Part shown: positions 20,085-30,121 of the stretch, piece by piece
Layout of the letters: every line of letters starts with the position of its first letter
How positions within the stretch are numbered: position 1 is the first letter of the stretch
Position numbers and translations under genes: made by a program
Notes under the pieces: generated by a model
Told to the model about the DNA's origin: nothing
What the model saw: only the letters and a program-made list of their open reading frames with translations
The model's database searches: none
Source of the DNA: Stenotrophomonas maltophilia
Lineage (GTDB): Bacteria > Pseudomonadota > Gammaproteobacteria > Xanthomonadales > Xanthomonadaceae
DNA: 64,000 bases
NCBI RefSeq assembly: GCF_025642255.1
Contig: NZ_CP106759.1
Coordinates: 1-64,000, forward strand
Direction: 5' to 3'

Positions 20085-22298
20085 ATGTCCACAATTGCTT
20101 TGGCCATGATGGGGCTCAACACCATCGTCTCGGCCGTGAACTACGATTACGACGAGCTGGGAAGGCTTGTCGCCGAGCGTAATGATCAGGGGCGCAATGT
20201 GCGCTATGCCTATGATCTGGAGGATCGGCTGGTGCAGACCACCGATTCCCAGAACCGGGTGAGCCGATACTCCTATGATCCACTGGGCCGATTGCTCGTA
20301 CAGACGGATGCGAATGGCGGAACGACACGCTTTGCCTACGACAAGGGTGACCGGCTGGCATCTGTGACCGATCCCCGCGGCCTGGTAACGACCTACCAGA
20401 CCGATGGATTTGGACAGCTATGGACGCAGAACAGTCCGGACACGGGTCGGACAGACCACGAGTACAACGCGGCGGGCCAGCGCATTGCGACGGTGTTGAA
20501 CGACGGCAGCACTGTCGGTTACGGGTACGACGGGCTGGGCCGCTTGACCAGCCAGAATGCTGAGGGGCAGCAGCAGACCTATACGTACGACAACTGCGTG
20601 AACGGCAAGGGGCGTCTGTGTGCCCATTCGGCGCCAGGTGCAAGCGCGCGCTTCACCTACAACGCCGCAGGACAGCTGGTAAGCCGGACTGACCAGCTTT
20701 CGCAGGCGAACACCCTGAGTGAGGGAACTGTCAGCTACACCTATGACAGTATCGGGAGGAACAGCACCGTCACCTATCCCGATGGCACGCTCGCGAAGTA
20801 CGTCTACAACAGTAGGGGCTTTCCGCAGTCCATGACCCTCACCAAGGGCTCGGTGACGCAACAGATTGTTGGATCCAGCGTCTACTCCGCTCTGGGAGCG
20901 CGGCAACGCATGCCCTTTGGCAACGGCCTGGCGCGCAGCTACGCGTTCGATCAGGGCGGCCGCCTGGAGGCCCAGGCGGTGCGGAATCAGCAGACGACCG
21001 CTCTCAGCCGCACGTCATACCGCTACAACGGCGACAACGAGATCATCAAGATCAACGACGATGTGACGAGCAACCTCAGCCAGGTCCTGGGCTATGACGC
21101 ACTGGGACGCCTGAGCACGCTGACACGAGCTGGCATCGCCTATACGCTTTCCCATGACGCGGGTGGGAACTACACCGCGCTCAACGCAAAAACAGAGGCG
21201 ACCCGCTACGTCATCGACGCAAGCAGCAACCGGATGCTGCAGTTCATCAACCAGGATGGCACCCGTACGTATCAGTACGATGCGCTCGGCAACAGGATCA
21301 GCGAAACATCGGGCAGCCGCATCTCGACGTTCACCTACGGCCCGTTCAACCGGATGATTCAAAGCAACGTAGGCGGGCAACGAACGGACTATCTGCTCAA
21401 TGCCCAAGGGCAGCGCGTGGGCAAGAGCAGCGCGAGCTCGACCAGTCGCTACTTCTATGCAGGTCAGAACCAGCTTCTGGCCGAACAGACCGGGAACACC
21501 TGGACGAACTACCTGTGGTTCGGTGGTGAGCTGGTTGGCATCGACAGGAAGGGGTCGGTGAACTTCGTTCACAACGACCATCTGGGGCGGCCGGAGTATG
21601 CGACCAACACGTCGCAGCAGGTCGTATGGAAGGCGTACAACTATGCGTACGGTCGCAGCGTCCTGAAGGACGATATCGGTGGGCTCAACATTGGTTTCCC
21701 GGGGCAGTACTACGACAGTGAGAGTGGGCTCTGGTACAACGGATTCCGTGACTATGACGCGAGCGCTGGGCGTTATGTGCAGAGTGATCCGATTGGGTTG
21801 GCGGGTGGGATGAACACCTATGCCTATGCGGAGGGAAACCCAATCAGCGGCTTTGATCCGCTCGGACTCTGCAAAACGGACTACCTTGGAGCGGTGCTGG
21901 GGGTAGCCGATATGGTCGCAGGAGCCGGCGCCTTGGCTGCAGGTGGGGCAGACGCCATCATTGCGTCTATCGCCGGAAGCGAAGATGGCGGACTTATAGG
22001 CTTATCTGTAGCTGCCCTTGGCCTTGCAACGTTTCACGACGGCGCCAACAACTTGGCGACAGCCTTCGACGGCAAACAGAGGACGCCAGCGTTGGAAAAA
22101 GTCGGTGGTGCGGTACTTGGCGCACACGGAGCTCAGATCGGACGATATGCGAGTGACTTCAACTCAGTCACAGGCCTGACTAAAGGAATCCGGAACATGC
22201 TACGAGGAAATGCTAAGTTGTCGGACGCGAACGAAGTCGCAAAAGGGATAAAAGATAACGTAACGGACCCTGCATCGCCCTGCGATTGTGGAAAGTAA
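20085..22298 (+). CDS. RHS-repeat protein with RHS core and variable C-terminal tail (candidate polymorphic toxin)
   Basis: A 737-residue protein that is almost all YD repeats ([24 protein letters not shown] and many more) ending in a full RHS-associated core (about 492-595), with [50 protein letters not shown] and the DPLGL boundary motif. The roughly 142-residue tail after DPLGL is Gly/Ala-rich and hydrophobic (about 600-650), then polar, ending PCDCGK; I recognise no toxin domain. Base composition falls visibly towards the 3' end. There is no strong secretion signal of its own, only a short hydrophobic [18 protein letters not shown]. It follows the larger RHS gene by 14 bp and is followed by a small membrane gene 5 bp later. 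Confidence 0.85.
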   Translation: MSTIALAMMGLNTIVSAVNYDYDELGRLVAERNDQGRNVRYAYDLEDRLVQTTDSQNRVSRYSYDPLGRLLVQTDANGGTTRFAYDKGDRLASVTDPRGLVTTYQTDGFGQLWTQNSPDTGRTDHEYNAAGQRIATVLNDGSTVGYGYDGLGRLTSQNAEGQQQTYTYDNCVNGKGRLCAHSAPGASARFTYNAAGQLVSRTDQLSQANTLSEGTVSYTYDSIGRNSTVTYPDGTLAKYVYNSRGFPQSMTLTKGSVTQQIVGSSVYSALGARQRMPFGNGLARSYAFDQGGRLEAQAVRNQQTTALSRTSYRYNGDNEIIKINDDVTSNLSQVLGYDALGRLSTLTRAGIAYTLSHDAGGNYTALNAKTEATRYVIDASSNRMLQFINQDGTRTYQYDALGNRISETSGSRISTFTYGPFNRMIQSNVGGQRTDYLLNAQGQRVGKSSASSTSRYFYAGQNQLLAEQTGNTWTNYLWFGGELVGIDRKGSVNFVHNDHLGRPEYATNTSQQVVWKAYNYAYGRSVLKDDIGGLNIGFPGQYYDSESGLWYNGFRDYDASAGRYVQSDPIGLAGGMNTYAYAEGNPISGFDPLGLCKTDYLGAVLGVADMVAGAGALAAGGADAIIASIAGSEDGGLIGLSVAALGLATFHDGANNLATAFDGKQRTPALEKVGGAVLGAHGAQIGRYASDFNSVTGLTKGIRNMLRGNAKLSDANEVAKGIKDNVTDPASPCDCGK

Positions 22299-22303
22299 AA
22301 ATT

Positions 22304-22513
22304 ATGAAAACACTTTTCTGGCTTGGCATGGCATTTCTATTGATGCTTCCGGTGAACTTCCTCGTGGTGACTATTGGCAGAATTCTGTCAGGCGAGGCCT
22401 GGGGAGAGAAGGACATGGTAGGTCTTGGCATGGCGATATTCGGAGTAGCGGCGGCCGTCATTCTGTATAGACGGCGCTCGCTCGGAAGCTCTCGACGACA
22501 AGGCAATCGTTGA
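22304..22513 (+). CDS. Small two-helix membrane protein, candidate immunity protein
   Basis: A 69-residue protein starting MKTLFWLGMAFLL, with two hydrophobic segments (about 3-24 and 40-55) and a basic C-terminus (YRRRSLGSSRRQGNR). It begins 5 bp after the RHS stop, with GGAAAG inside the RHS stop region as a possible ribosome binding site, so the two are probably coupled. Its composition is lower in GC than nearby housekeeping genes, matching the RHS tail. In polymorphic toxin loci the gene at this place usually encodes immunity; a membrane immunity protein would suit a membrane-acting toxin. That function is inference from position. Confidence 0.6.
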   Translation: MKTLFWLGMAFLLMLPVNFLVVTIGRILSGEAWGEKDMVGLGMAIFGVAAAVILYRRRSLGSSRRQGNR

Positions 22514-22645
22514 CGCTGATGTCAGTCGTCCGCTGTGTCGCCTTTTCCTTACGCCGCGTACCGGATGTATTGCTCGACGGCTCTCCAGCAGGCGCTGGCA
22601 GGACCACCGACCTGCCAGAACCTATCCGGCGATGCCCGTGATGCC

Positions 22646-23356
22646 TCACCCACCCCCAAACAACTTCTGCGCACTCTGGAACAGGATCCAGCTCGTCGCG
22701 ATGAACTTGTCGCCGCCCTGCGGCCGATTGCCGCGATGGGTGTGGGTGAAGGCGGTCGGGGCGATCAGCAGGCTGCCGGTACGCGGTGCGATCTTGCGGC
22801 CCTGGAACAGGAACTCGGTTTCGCCTTCGTCGAATCCATCATTGAGGTACAGCGTCCACAGTACATGCCGGTGCAGCGTTTCGGCCTGCGCATCCTTCGG
22901 GTACAGCTCGCAGTGCCAGTACGGGTAACCGCCCTCGCCTGCGGCATACCACTGCAGGTTGATCGCGCCCGGGCGCAGGCAGGTGCGCGCCAGGTCGGCC
23001 AACTGCTGCTCCGGCATGTCGGGGAAGTCCTCGGCCGACAGGCGTCGCGGCTGACCGTCGCTGTCCTGGATCTGCAACATCAACGGTGCGATCAGCGCCT
23101 GTGGATAACGGCGTAGATAAGTCAGCAGGCCCTTGAACACGGCCTGCTGCAGCTGTACGTCGACGTCCTGCCAGCCCTCCAGGCCGCTGATGCGCAGGTC
23201 CTTGCTGTGCTTGAGTTCCGGGAACACGCCGCTGCCGACGGCACCTGGCATCAGGCCGCGGGTGGCACGCAGGCGCTCGACGATGGCAGCACAGACCTCC
23301 GTGGGCACCGCGTTGTGGATGACTTCGATGAAATCGACCGGGCCCTGCTCGTGCAT
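22646..23356 (-). CDS. 2-oxoglutarate/Fe(II)-dependent oxygenase family protein
   Basis: A 236-residue protein resembling prolyl-hydroxylase-type 2OG-Fe(II) oxygenases. The C-terminal half has a likely facial-triad arrangement: WHCE (first His plus acid) in GGYPYWHCELYPKD, then WTLYLNDGFDEGETEFLFQGRKI, and the distal HTHRGN followed by KFIATSWILF. It is read from an ATG at 23356 (MHEQGPVDFIEVIHNAVP). It stands alone between the RHS island and fbp, on the opposite strand to the RHS genes. The substrate cannot be told from sequence. Confidence 0.75.
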   Translation of the reverse strand: MHEQGPVDFIEVIHNAVPTEVCAAIVERLRATRGLMPGAVGSGVFPELKHSKDLRISGLEGWQDVDVQLQQAVFKGLLTYLRRYPQALIAPLMLQIQDSDGQPRRLSAEDFPDMPEQQLADLARTCLRPGAINLQWYAAGEGGYPYWHCELYPKDAQAETLHRHVLWTLYLNDGFDEGETEFLFQGRKIAPRTGSLLIAPTAFTHTHRGNRPQGGDKFIATSWILFQSAQKLFGGG

Positions 23357-23463
23357 GCGTGCATTCCTTCGGCGGCAAGGGCTTGATGGTGCCGTTTGCC
23401 GCCGTCGGTGTCACCCCACGGTCATGTCATCGAACTGCCATGAGCGTGGCCGCAGTGCGCCGC

Positions 23464-24480
23464 TCAGGCCTGTGCGGCGTCGTGCTGGTGGTGGTAGCGC
23501 ACCGCCTCGGCCACTTCCTCGCGCGAGCCGAGAAACACCGGCACGCGCTGGTGCAGCTGGTCGGGCTGGATGTCGAGGATACGCTCGCGGCCGGTCCAGG
23601 CGGCACCGCCGGCCTGCTCGACCAGCAGGCCCATCGGGTTGGCTTCGTACATCAGGCGCAGCTTGCCGGCCTTGGACGGATCCTTCCGGTCCCACGGATA
23701 GATGAAGACGCCACCGCGGGTCAGGATGCGATGCACATCGGCCACCATGCTGGCGATCCAGCGCATGTTGAAGTTCTTGCCACGCGCGCCTTCCTTGCCA
23801 GCCAGCAGATCGCCGACGTAGGCCTGCATCGGTGCTTCCCAGTGGCGCTGGTTGGACATGTTGATGGCGAATTCCTGGGTGGCCGCCGGAATCTGCATGT
23901 TCTCGGTGGTCAGCACGAACTCGCCCTTCTCGCGATCCAGGGTGAAGGCATGCGTTCCGTGGCCCACGGTAAGCACCAGCTGGGTGCTCGGCCCGTAGAT
24001 GCAGTAGCCGGCCGCGATCTGCTTGCTGCCCGGCTGCAGGAACGCGTCATCGCCCGGCAGTTCGACGTTGGTCGGGCAGCGCAGCACCGAGAAGATGGTG
24101 CCGACGGAGACGTTGACGTCGATGTTGGAGCTGCCGTCGAGGGGATCGAACAGCAGCAGGAAATCGCCGCGCGGATAGATGTCCGGCACCGGCTGGCTGT
24201 GGTCCATTTCCTCCGAGGCGCAGGCGGCGAGGTGGCCACCCCAGGCGTTGGCTTCGAGCAGGATCTCGTTGCTGATGACATCCAGCTTCTTCTGCGCCTC
24301 GCCCTGCACGTTGCCGGTACCGGCGTCGCCGAGCACGCCGCCGAGGGCGCCCTTGCTGACGGCGATGGAGATGCTGGTGCAGGCGCGGGCGACGACCGCG
24401 ATCAGCTGACGCAGGTCGGCATTGATGCGGCCGGCGTGCTGTTCCTGGATCAGGAAGCGGGTCAACGAGGTACGGGACAT
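23464..24480 (-). CDS. fbp: Fructose-1,6-bisphosphatase class I
   Basis: Hydrolyses fructose 1,6-bisphosphate to fructose 6-phosphate, the committed step of gluconeogenesis. The 338-residue protein carries the family signature [19 protein letters not shown] in its first half and [24 protein letters not shown] and EQAGG in the second. The start [17 protein letters not shown] at 24480 matches the usual N-terminus; the frame is open further upstream to 24645 but that extension overlaps the terminator region and has no family resemblance. Confidence 0.96.
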   Translation of the reverse strand: MSRTSLTRFLIQEQHAGRINADLRQLIAVVARACTSISIAVSKGALGGVLGDAGTGNVQGEAQKKLDVISNEILLEANAWGGHLAACASEEMDHSQPVPDIYPRGDFLLLFDPLDGSSNIDVNVSVGTIFSVLRCPTNVELPGDDAFLQPGSKQIAAGYCIYGPSTQLVLTVGHGTHAFTLDREKGEFVLTTENMQIPAATQEFAINMSNQRHWEAPMQAYVGDLLAGKEGARGKNFNMRWIASMVADVHRILTRGGVFIYPWDRKDPSKAGKLRLMYEANPMGLLVEQAGGAAWTGRERILDIQPDQLHQRVPVFLGSREEVAEAVRYHHQHDAAQA

Positions 24481-24635
24481 GGGCGGACAGGTCTCGGCAG
24501 CGGGAAAACGCCTATTGTCGCCCGTCTGGCCGCTGCGTGCGTGAGCGCGGGAAGGCGTAATCGTTTCCAGATGCGCTCGTAGCGCCTTCCTTTTGTCGAG
24601 GCTCGTGGGAAGGGGAAGGCGATGCAGGACACGCT

Positions 24636-24667
24636 GCAAAAACAAAGGCGCCTTCCGGCGCCTTTGT
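24636..24667 (-). terminator. Intrinsic terminator after the aromatic aminotransferase gene
   Basis: Read on the minus strand, ACAAAGGCGCC and GGCGCCTTTGT (24642-24667) form an 11-bp stem with a 4-base loop, followed by a T-run corresponding to the A-rich 24636-24642. It lies 23 bp beyond the stop of the aminotransferase gene. Confidence 0.85.
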
Positions 24668-24690
24668 CTTCAAGCCACTGGAGCGTGGGT

Positions 24691-25893
24691 TCAGCCCTTG
24701 GCCACGGTGGCCACGGCCTTGGCGACATACTCCAGGTTGCTCTGGTTCAGCGCAGCCACGCAGATGCGGCCAGTGCCGACAGCATAGATGCCGAACTCGT
24801 CGCGCAGGCGCTCGACCTGCTCGCGGCTCAGGCCGGAGTAGGAGAACATGCCCGCCTGCTCGTTGATGAAACCGAACTGCGGGGCGCCGGCGGCCGCCAG
24901 CTTCTCGACCAGGCCCTGACGCAGCGCGTGGATGCGTTCGCGCATCTCGGTCAGCTCCTGCTCCCACATCGCACGCAGTTCCGGGTTGGTCAGTACACCG
25001 GCCACCAGCGCTGCACCGTGGGTGGAGGGGCTGGAGTAGATGGTGCGGATCACGCGCTTGACCTGCGACTGCACGGCCTTGGCGTCGGCGGCGGTCGGCG
25101 CCACCATCGACAGTGCACCCACGCGCTCGCCGTACAGCGAGAACGACTTGGAGTACGAGTTGGCGACGATGAAGCTGTCGATGCCGGCTTCGGCGATGAT
25201 GCGCACGGCGGCGCCATCCTGCTCGATGCCCTTGTCGAAGCCCTGGTAGGCCATGTCGATGAAGGGGAACAGCTGGCGGTCCTTGAGCAGCTGCGCGACC
25301 TGCGTCCACTGCGTGACCGTGAGGTCGGCACCGGTCGGGTTGTGGCAGCAGGCGTGCAGCAGCACCACGCTGCCCGGCTGCAGCTTCTGCAGGTCGGCCA
25401 GCATGCCGTCGAAGTCGACACCGTGGGTCGCGGGATCGAAATAGGTGTAATCCACTACCTCGAAGCCGGCGGCACTGAACACCGCGCGGTGGTTTTCCCA
25501 GCTCGGGTTGCTCAGCGCGACGGTGGCGTGCGGCAGCAGCTTCTTGAGCACGTCGGCGCCGACGCGCAGCGCACCGCTGCCACCGACGGTCTGTGCGGTG
25601 GTGACGCAACCTGCGGCCAGCAGCGGCGAATCCTTGCCGAACACCAGCTCACGCGTCGCCTGCGTGTAGGCCGGAAGGCCGTCGATCGGCAGGTAGCCGC
25701 GCGGTTTGGCTTCGGCGGCGAGCTGCTGCTCGATCTGCTTGACGGCGCGCAGCAGCGGAATGCGGCCGCTCTCGTCGTAGTAGATGCCCACACCCAGGTT
25801 GACCTTGGTCGGGCGGCTGTCGGCGTTGTATGCCTCGGTCAGGCCCAGGATCGGGTCGCCTGGGACCAGTTCCACGTTTGCAAAGAAGGACAC
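24691..25893 (-). CDS. tyrB: Aromatic amino acid aminotransferase (class I PLP enzyme)
   Basis: Transaminates tyrosine, phenylalanine and probably aspartate with 2-oxoglutarate. The protein is 400 residues from a GTG at 25893 (read SFFANVELVPGDPILGLTEAY after the start), which matches the length and N-terminus of TyrB/AspC enzymes; the nearest upstream ATG would add 29 unrelated residues. The PLP-binding Lys lies in NSYSKSFSLYGERVG, and HACCHNPTGADLT, IDMAYQGFD and the C-terminal FSYSGLS are conserved. tyrB and aspC cannot be separated with certainty by eye. Confidence 0.88.
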   Translation of the reverse strand: MSFFANVELVPGDPILGLTEAYNADSRPTKVNLGVGIYYDESGRIPLLRAVKQIEQQLAAEAKPRGYLPIDGLPAYTQATRELVFGKDSPLLAAGCVTTAQTVGGSGALRVGADVLKKLLPHATVALSNPSWENHRAVFSAAGFEVVDYTYFDPATHGVDFDGMLADLQKLQPGSVVLLHACCHNPTGADLTVTQWTQVAQLLKDRQLFPFIDMAYQGFDKGIEQDGAAVRIIAEAGIDSFIVANSYSKSFSLYGERVGALSMVAPTAADAKAVQSQVKRVIRTIYSSPSTHGAALVAGVLTNPELRAMWEQELTEMRERIHALRQGLVEKLAAAGAPQFGFINEQAGMFSYSGLSREQVERLRDEFGIYAVGTGRICVAALNQSNLEYVAKAVATVAKG

Positions 25894-26064
25894 GGCGGTA
25901 CTCGTTCGGTAGACGGAAAGGGGGAGGAATTGCGCCACGCGGCTTGCGGCATTTCGGCCGAAAACGGCCCATCGTAACAAAGCCTGCCGGGGCTGGCCGC
26001 CACCATCGTCATCCGCGGCCCCGTACCATGGCGTGCGTTGCCGACCGATCCATCAACCTGAATC

Positions 26065-28179
26065 ATGAATCCTGCCGCACGCCGCAATCGCCTACCCCTG
26101 TCCGCCCTGCTGCTGTCGCCGCTGGTCGCGATGGCGGAGCCGTCCACGACCGCCCTGCCCCCGGTGCAGGTGCAGGCAGCCCGTGTGCAGGGGATCGATC
26201 CGTTCGCCCTGCCCGCCAGCCAGGATACGGTCTGGATCGATGCTGACCGCGCCGGCACCGGGGCGCAGCTGTCCGAAGCATTGGGCGGGGTGCCGGGCCT
26301 GCTGGCCCGCGACCGGCAGAACTTCGCGCAGGACACCCAGCTGTCGATCCGGGGCTTTGGCGCCCGCTCGACGTTCGGCGTACGCGGCGTACGCGTGCTG
26401 ATCGACGGTGTGCCGGCGACCATGCCCGATGGACAGGGCCAGCTGTCGCACGCCAGCCTGCTGGGTGCCGAACGCGTGGAGGTGCTGCGTGGACCGTTCT
26501 CGGCGCTGTACGGCAATTCCTCCGGTGGCGTGCTGCAGGTGTGGAGCGCGCAGGGCCGGGCGGGCGACCCGTGGCGGCTGCGGCTCAGTGCGGGCGCGGA
26601 CACGACCCTGAGCGTGGGTGCGCAGCTGCGCGGCGCGGGTCAGGTGCTGGACTACAACATCGCGGCCAACCACTTCCGTACCGATGGCTGGCGCGACCAC
26701 AGCCGTGCCCGGCGCGAATCGCTCAACGCCCGCGTCGGCGGCGAACTGGCAGGCGGGCGGCTGGAGCTGCTGCTCAACGCGCTGGACGCACCCGATGCGC
26801 AGGATCCGCTGGGTCTGACCCGCGCGCAGGTGGCGGCCGACCCGCGCCAGGCCACCGCCGTCGCTCATCAGTACAACACCCGCAAATCAGTGCGCCAGCA
26901 GCAGGCCGGCCTGCGCTGGAGCCGCGAGGCCGGCGCGCAGCGGTGGCAGCTGATGGGCTATGCCGGCCAGCGCTCGGTCACCCAGTATCTGGCGATCCCG
27001 CCGACGGCCCAGGCCAACCCGTTGCATGCCGGCGGTGTGATTGACCTGGACAGTGGCTATGGCGGCCTGGACGCGCGCTGGAGCTGGCAGGGCGAGGTGG
27101 CCGGCCGACCGCTGGACCTGGTCGCCGGGCTCAGTGCGGACCGCCAGCGCCAGCAGCGCACCGGCTACGAGAACTTCGTCGGCAGCACACTGGGCGTGCG
27201 CGGGCGCCTGCGACGCGACCAGATCGACATCGTGCAGAACGTAGACCAGTTCGCCCAGGCCTGGTGGCAGTGGAGTCCGCGCTGGTCGCTGCTGGCCGGC
27301 GTGCGGCACAGTGCCGTGCGCTTCGAATCGGACGACCGCTACATCACCGACCGCAACCCGGACGACAGCGGCCACCGCCGCTACCGGGCCACCACACCCG
27401 TGGCCGGCATCAGCTTTGAAGCCCACCCGCAGTGGCGCCTGCATGCCGCCGTGGGCCGTGGCTTCGAGACACCGACCTTCAATGAACTGGGCTATCGCGC
27501 CGACGGCCAGGCCGGGCTGGCGCTGGATCTGGCGGCGGCGCGCAGCCGCACGCTGGAGATCGGCAGCAAATGGCATGCACAGGATGGAATGCAGCTGGAT
27601 GCAAGCCTATTCCGTGCAGATACCGACGACGAGCTGGCCGTTGCCAGCAATATCGGTGGCCGCAGCACCTACCGCAACATCGGCCGTACACGGCGCCAGG
27701 GCATCGAACTGCAGTACCGGCAGCCGCTGGCCGAGCAGCTGGAACTGCAGCTGGCTTGGACCTGGCTGCAGGCACAGGTGCGGTCGCCCTATCTGACCTG
27801 TGCCGGCAGCGGCTGCCGTGTGCCCGATACCCGCGTGGATGCCGGTAGCCGCCTGCCGGGTGTTCCACGCCAGCAGGCCTTCGCCCGCCTGCAGTGGACG
27901 CCTGCGGACTGGCAGTGGGCGGTGGAGGCCACCGCGAGCAGCGATACCGTGGTGAACGACCTCGCCGACGAACGCGCGCCGGGTTACGCCCTGCTGCATC
28001 TGGAAGGGGGCCGCCAGTGGCGGCTGCCCGGAGGCGAGCTGCGTGCCTTCGCCCGGCTGGAGAACGTGCTTGACCAGGCCTACATCGGCTCGGTCATCGT
28101 CGACGATGGCAATGGCCGCTACTACGAGCCCGGCCCGGGCCGCCGTGCCAGTGTCGGCCTGCAGTGGTCATGGCGCTGA
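26065..28179 (+). CDS. TonB-dependent outer-membrane receptor, PqqU/YncD-like
   Basis: A 704-residue TonB-dependent receptor. A signal peptide (MNPAARRNRLPLSALLLSPLVAMAEPS) precedes a TonB-box-like PVQVQAARVQG, the plug domain (about 50-160) and a 22-strand barrel. The plug segments LSEALGGVPGLLARDRQNFAQ, LSIRGFGARSTFGVRGVRV, DGVPATMPDGQGQLS and EVLRGPFSALYGNSSGGV closely resemble what I know of E. coli YncD, now called PqqU, the receptor for pyrroloquinoline quinone. The extracellular loop with CAGSGC may be disulfide-linked. No PQQ gene lies nearby; the ligand is inference. It starts 171 bp from the divergent tyrB. Confidence 0.88.
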   Translation: MNPAARRNRLPLSALLLSPLVAMAEPSTTALPPVQVQAARVQGIDPFALPASQDTVWIDADRAGTGAQLSEALGGVPGLLARDRQNFAQDTQLSIRGFGARSTFGVRGVRVLIDGVPATMPDGQGQLSHASLLGAERVEVLRGPFSALYGNSSGGVLQVWSAQGRAGDPWRLRLSAGADTTLSVGAQLRGAGQVLDYNIAANHFRTDGWRDHSRARRESLNARVGGELAGGRLELLLNALDAPDAQDPLGLTRAQVAADPRQATAVAHQYNTRKSVRQQQAGLRWSREAGAQRWQLMGYAGQRSVTQYLAIPPTAQANPLHAGGVIDLDSGYGGLDARWSWQGEVAGRPLDLVAGLSADRQRQQRTGYENFVGSTLGVRGRLRRDQIDIVQNVDQFAQAWWQWSPRWSLLAGVRHSAVRFESDDRYITDRNPDDSGHRRYRATTPVAGISFEAHPQWRLHAAVGRGFETPTFNELGYRADGQAGLALDLAAARSRTLEIGSKWHAQDGMQLDASLFRADTDDELAVASNIGGRSTYRNIGRTRRQGIELQYRQPLAEQLELQLAWTWLQAQVRSPYLTCAGSGCRVPDTRVDAGSRLPGVPRQQAFARLQWTPADWQWAVEATASSDTVVNDLADERAPGYALLHLEGGRQWRLPGGELRAFARLENVLDQAYIGSVIVDDGNGRYYEPGPGRRASVGLQWSWR

Positions 28180-28204
28180 CCTGACCGGCGGCGCCTGCGG
28201 GCCG

Positions 28205-29093
<889 letters not shown>

Positions 29094-29197
29094 CCTGGCC
29101 GGGATGCTGCGCGCCGACCCGGCGTGCACGGCATCGACACGGGTGGTTTACACCCGGCACCGGAAGCTGACGGTCCTGCTCAAGCACAGGTGCGCGC

Positions 29198-30118
29198 ATG
29201 GCCCGCCCGATCTGGACCGGAACACTCTCCTTCGGCCTGCTCAACGTGCCGGTGTCGCTGATGTCCGGCGAACGCAAGGTCGATCTGCAGTTCCGCATGC
29301 TCGATTCGCGCGACCGCAAACCGATCCGCTTCGAACGGGTCAACGCCGATACCGGTGAGGAAGTTCCGTGGAAGGACATCGTCAAGGCCTACGAGTACGA
29401 CAAGGGTAGTTATGTCGTGCTGGAGGAAGGCGACATCCGTTCGGCGGCGCCCGAAAGCCATGAGACCGTGGAGGTGGAGACCTTCGTGGACGCGGCGCAG
29501 ATCGATCCGCGCTACTACGAAAAGCCCTATCTGCTGGTGCCGGGCAAGAAGGCCGAGAAGGGCTATGTACTGCTGCGCGAGACGCTGCGCAGCACCGGCA
29601 AGGTCGGCATTGCACGGGTGGTCGTGCGTACCCGCGAGTATCTTTGCGCGGTGATGCCGCACGAGCACGCCCTGGTGCTGATGATCCTCCGCTATCCGCA
29701 GGAGCTTGTCGATCCGGAGGACCTCAAGCTGCCCACCGGCACCCTGTCCGAGTACCGCATCACCGGCAAGGAAACGGCGATGGCCGAGCAGCTGATCGAG
29801 TCGATGGCTGGCGACTGGGATCCGTCGCAGTATCACGACGAGTTCCGCGAGCGCCTGCAGCAGGTGCTCAACAAACGGATCAAGGCCAAGGGGGGCACCA
29901 CCCGGGTGGACGAAGAGCCTGCACCGCGCGAGGACGCCACCACCAACGTGGTCGATTTCATGGCCCTGTTGCAGAAGAGCCTGGATGCGAACAAGCGAAC
30001 CCCCGCGAGCAAGACGACCGCGCGCAAGGCGCCGGCGAAGAAGGCGGCCGGCAAGACAGGCAGGAAGACCGCGAAGAAGGCAGCGAAGAAGGCCGCGCCA
30101 CGGCGCAAGGCAGGGTGA
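29198..30118 (+). CDS. ku: Non-homologous end-joining protein Ku
   Basis: Bacterial Ku forms a homodimer that threads onto double-strand DNA ends and recruits LigD. The 306-residue protein starts with the conserved MARPIWTGTLSFGLLNVPV and contains the Ku core (about 1-235: EEVPWKDIVKAYEYDKGSYVVLE, HEHALVLMILRYPQE). It ends with a Lys/Ala/Arg-rich tail (about 265-306) of the type that tunes DNA binding. ligD begins 3 bp after the stop, which makes a two-gene end-joining operon. Confidence 0.96.
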   Translation: MARPIWTGTLSFGLLNVPVSLMSGERKVDLQFRMLDSRDRKPIRFERVNADTGEEVPWKDIVKAYEYDKGSYVVLEEGDIRSAAPESHETVEVETFVDAAQIDPRYYEKPYLLVPGKKAEKGYVLLRETLRSTGKVGIARVVVRTREYLCAVMPHEHALVLMILRYPQELVDPEDLKLPTGTLSEYRITGKETAMAEQLIESMAGDWDPSQYHDEFRERLQQVLNKRIKAKGGTTRVDEEPAPREDATTNVVDFMALLQKSLDANKRTPASKTTARKAPAKKAAGKTGRKTAKKAAKKAAPRRKAG

Positions 30119-30121
30119 TCC

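Noticed and set aside
25869-25883. AGTTCCACGTTTGC near the tyrB start as a parS half-site
   Set aside because: Only one half of the palindrome is present and it lies in coding sequence.
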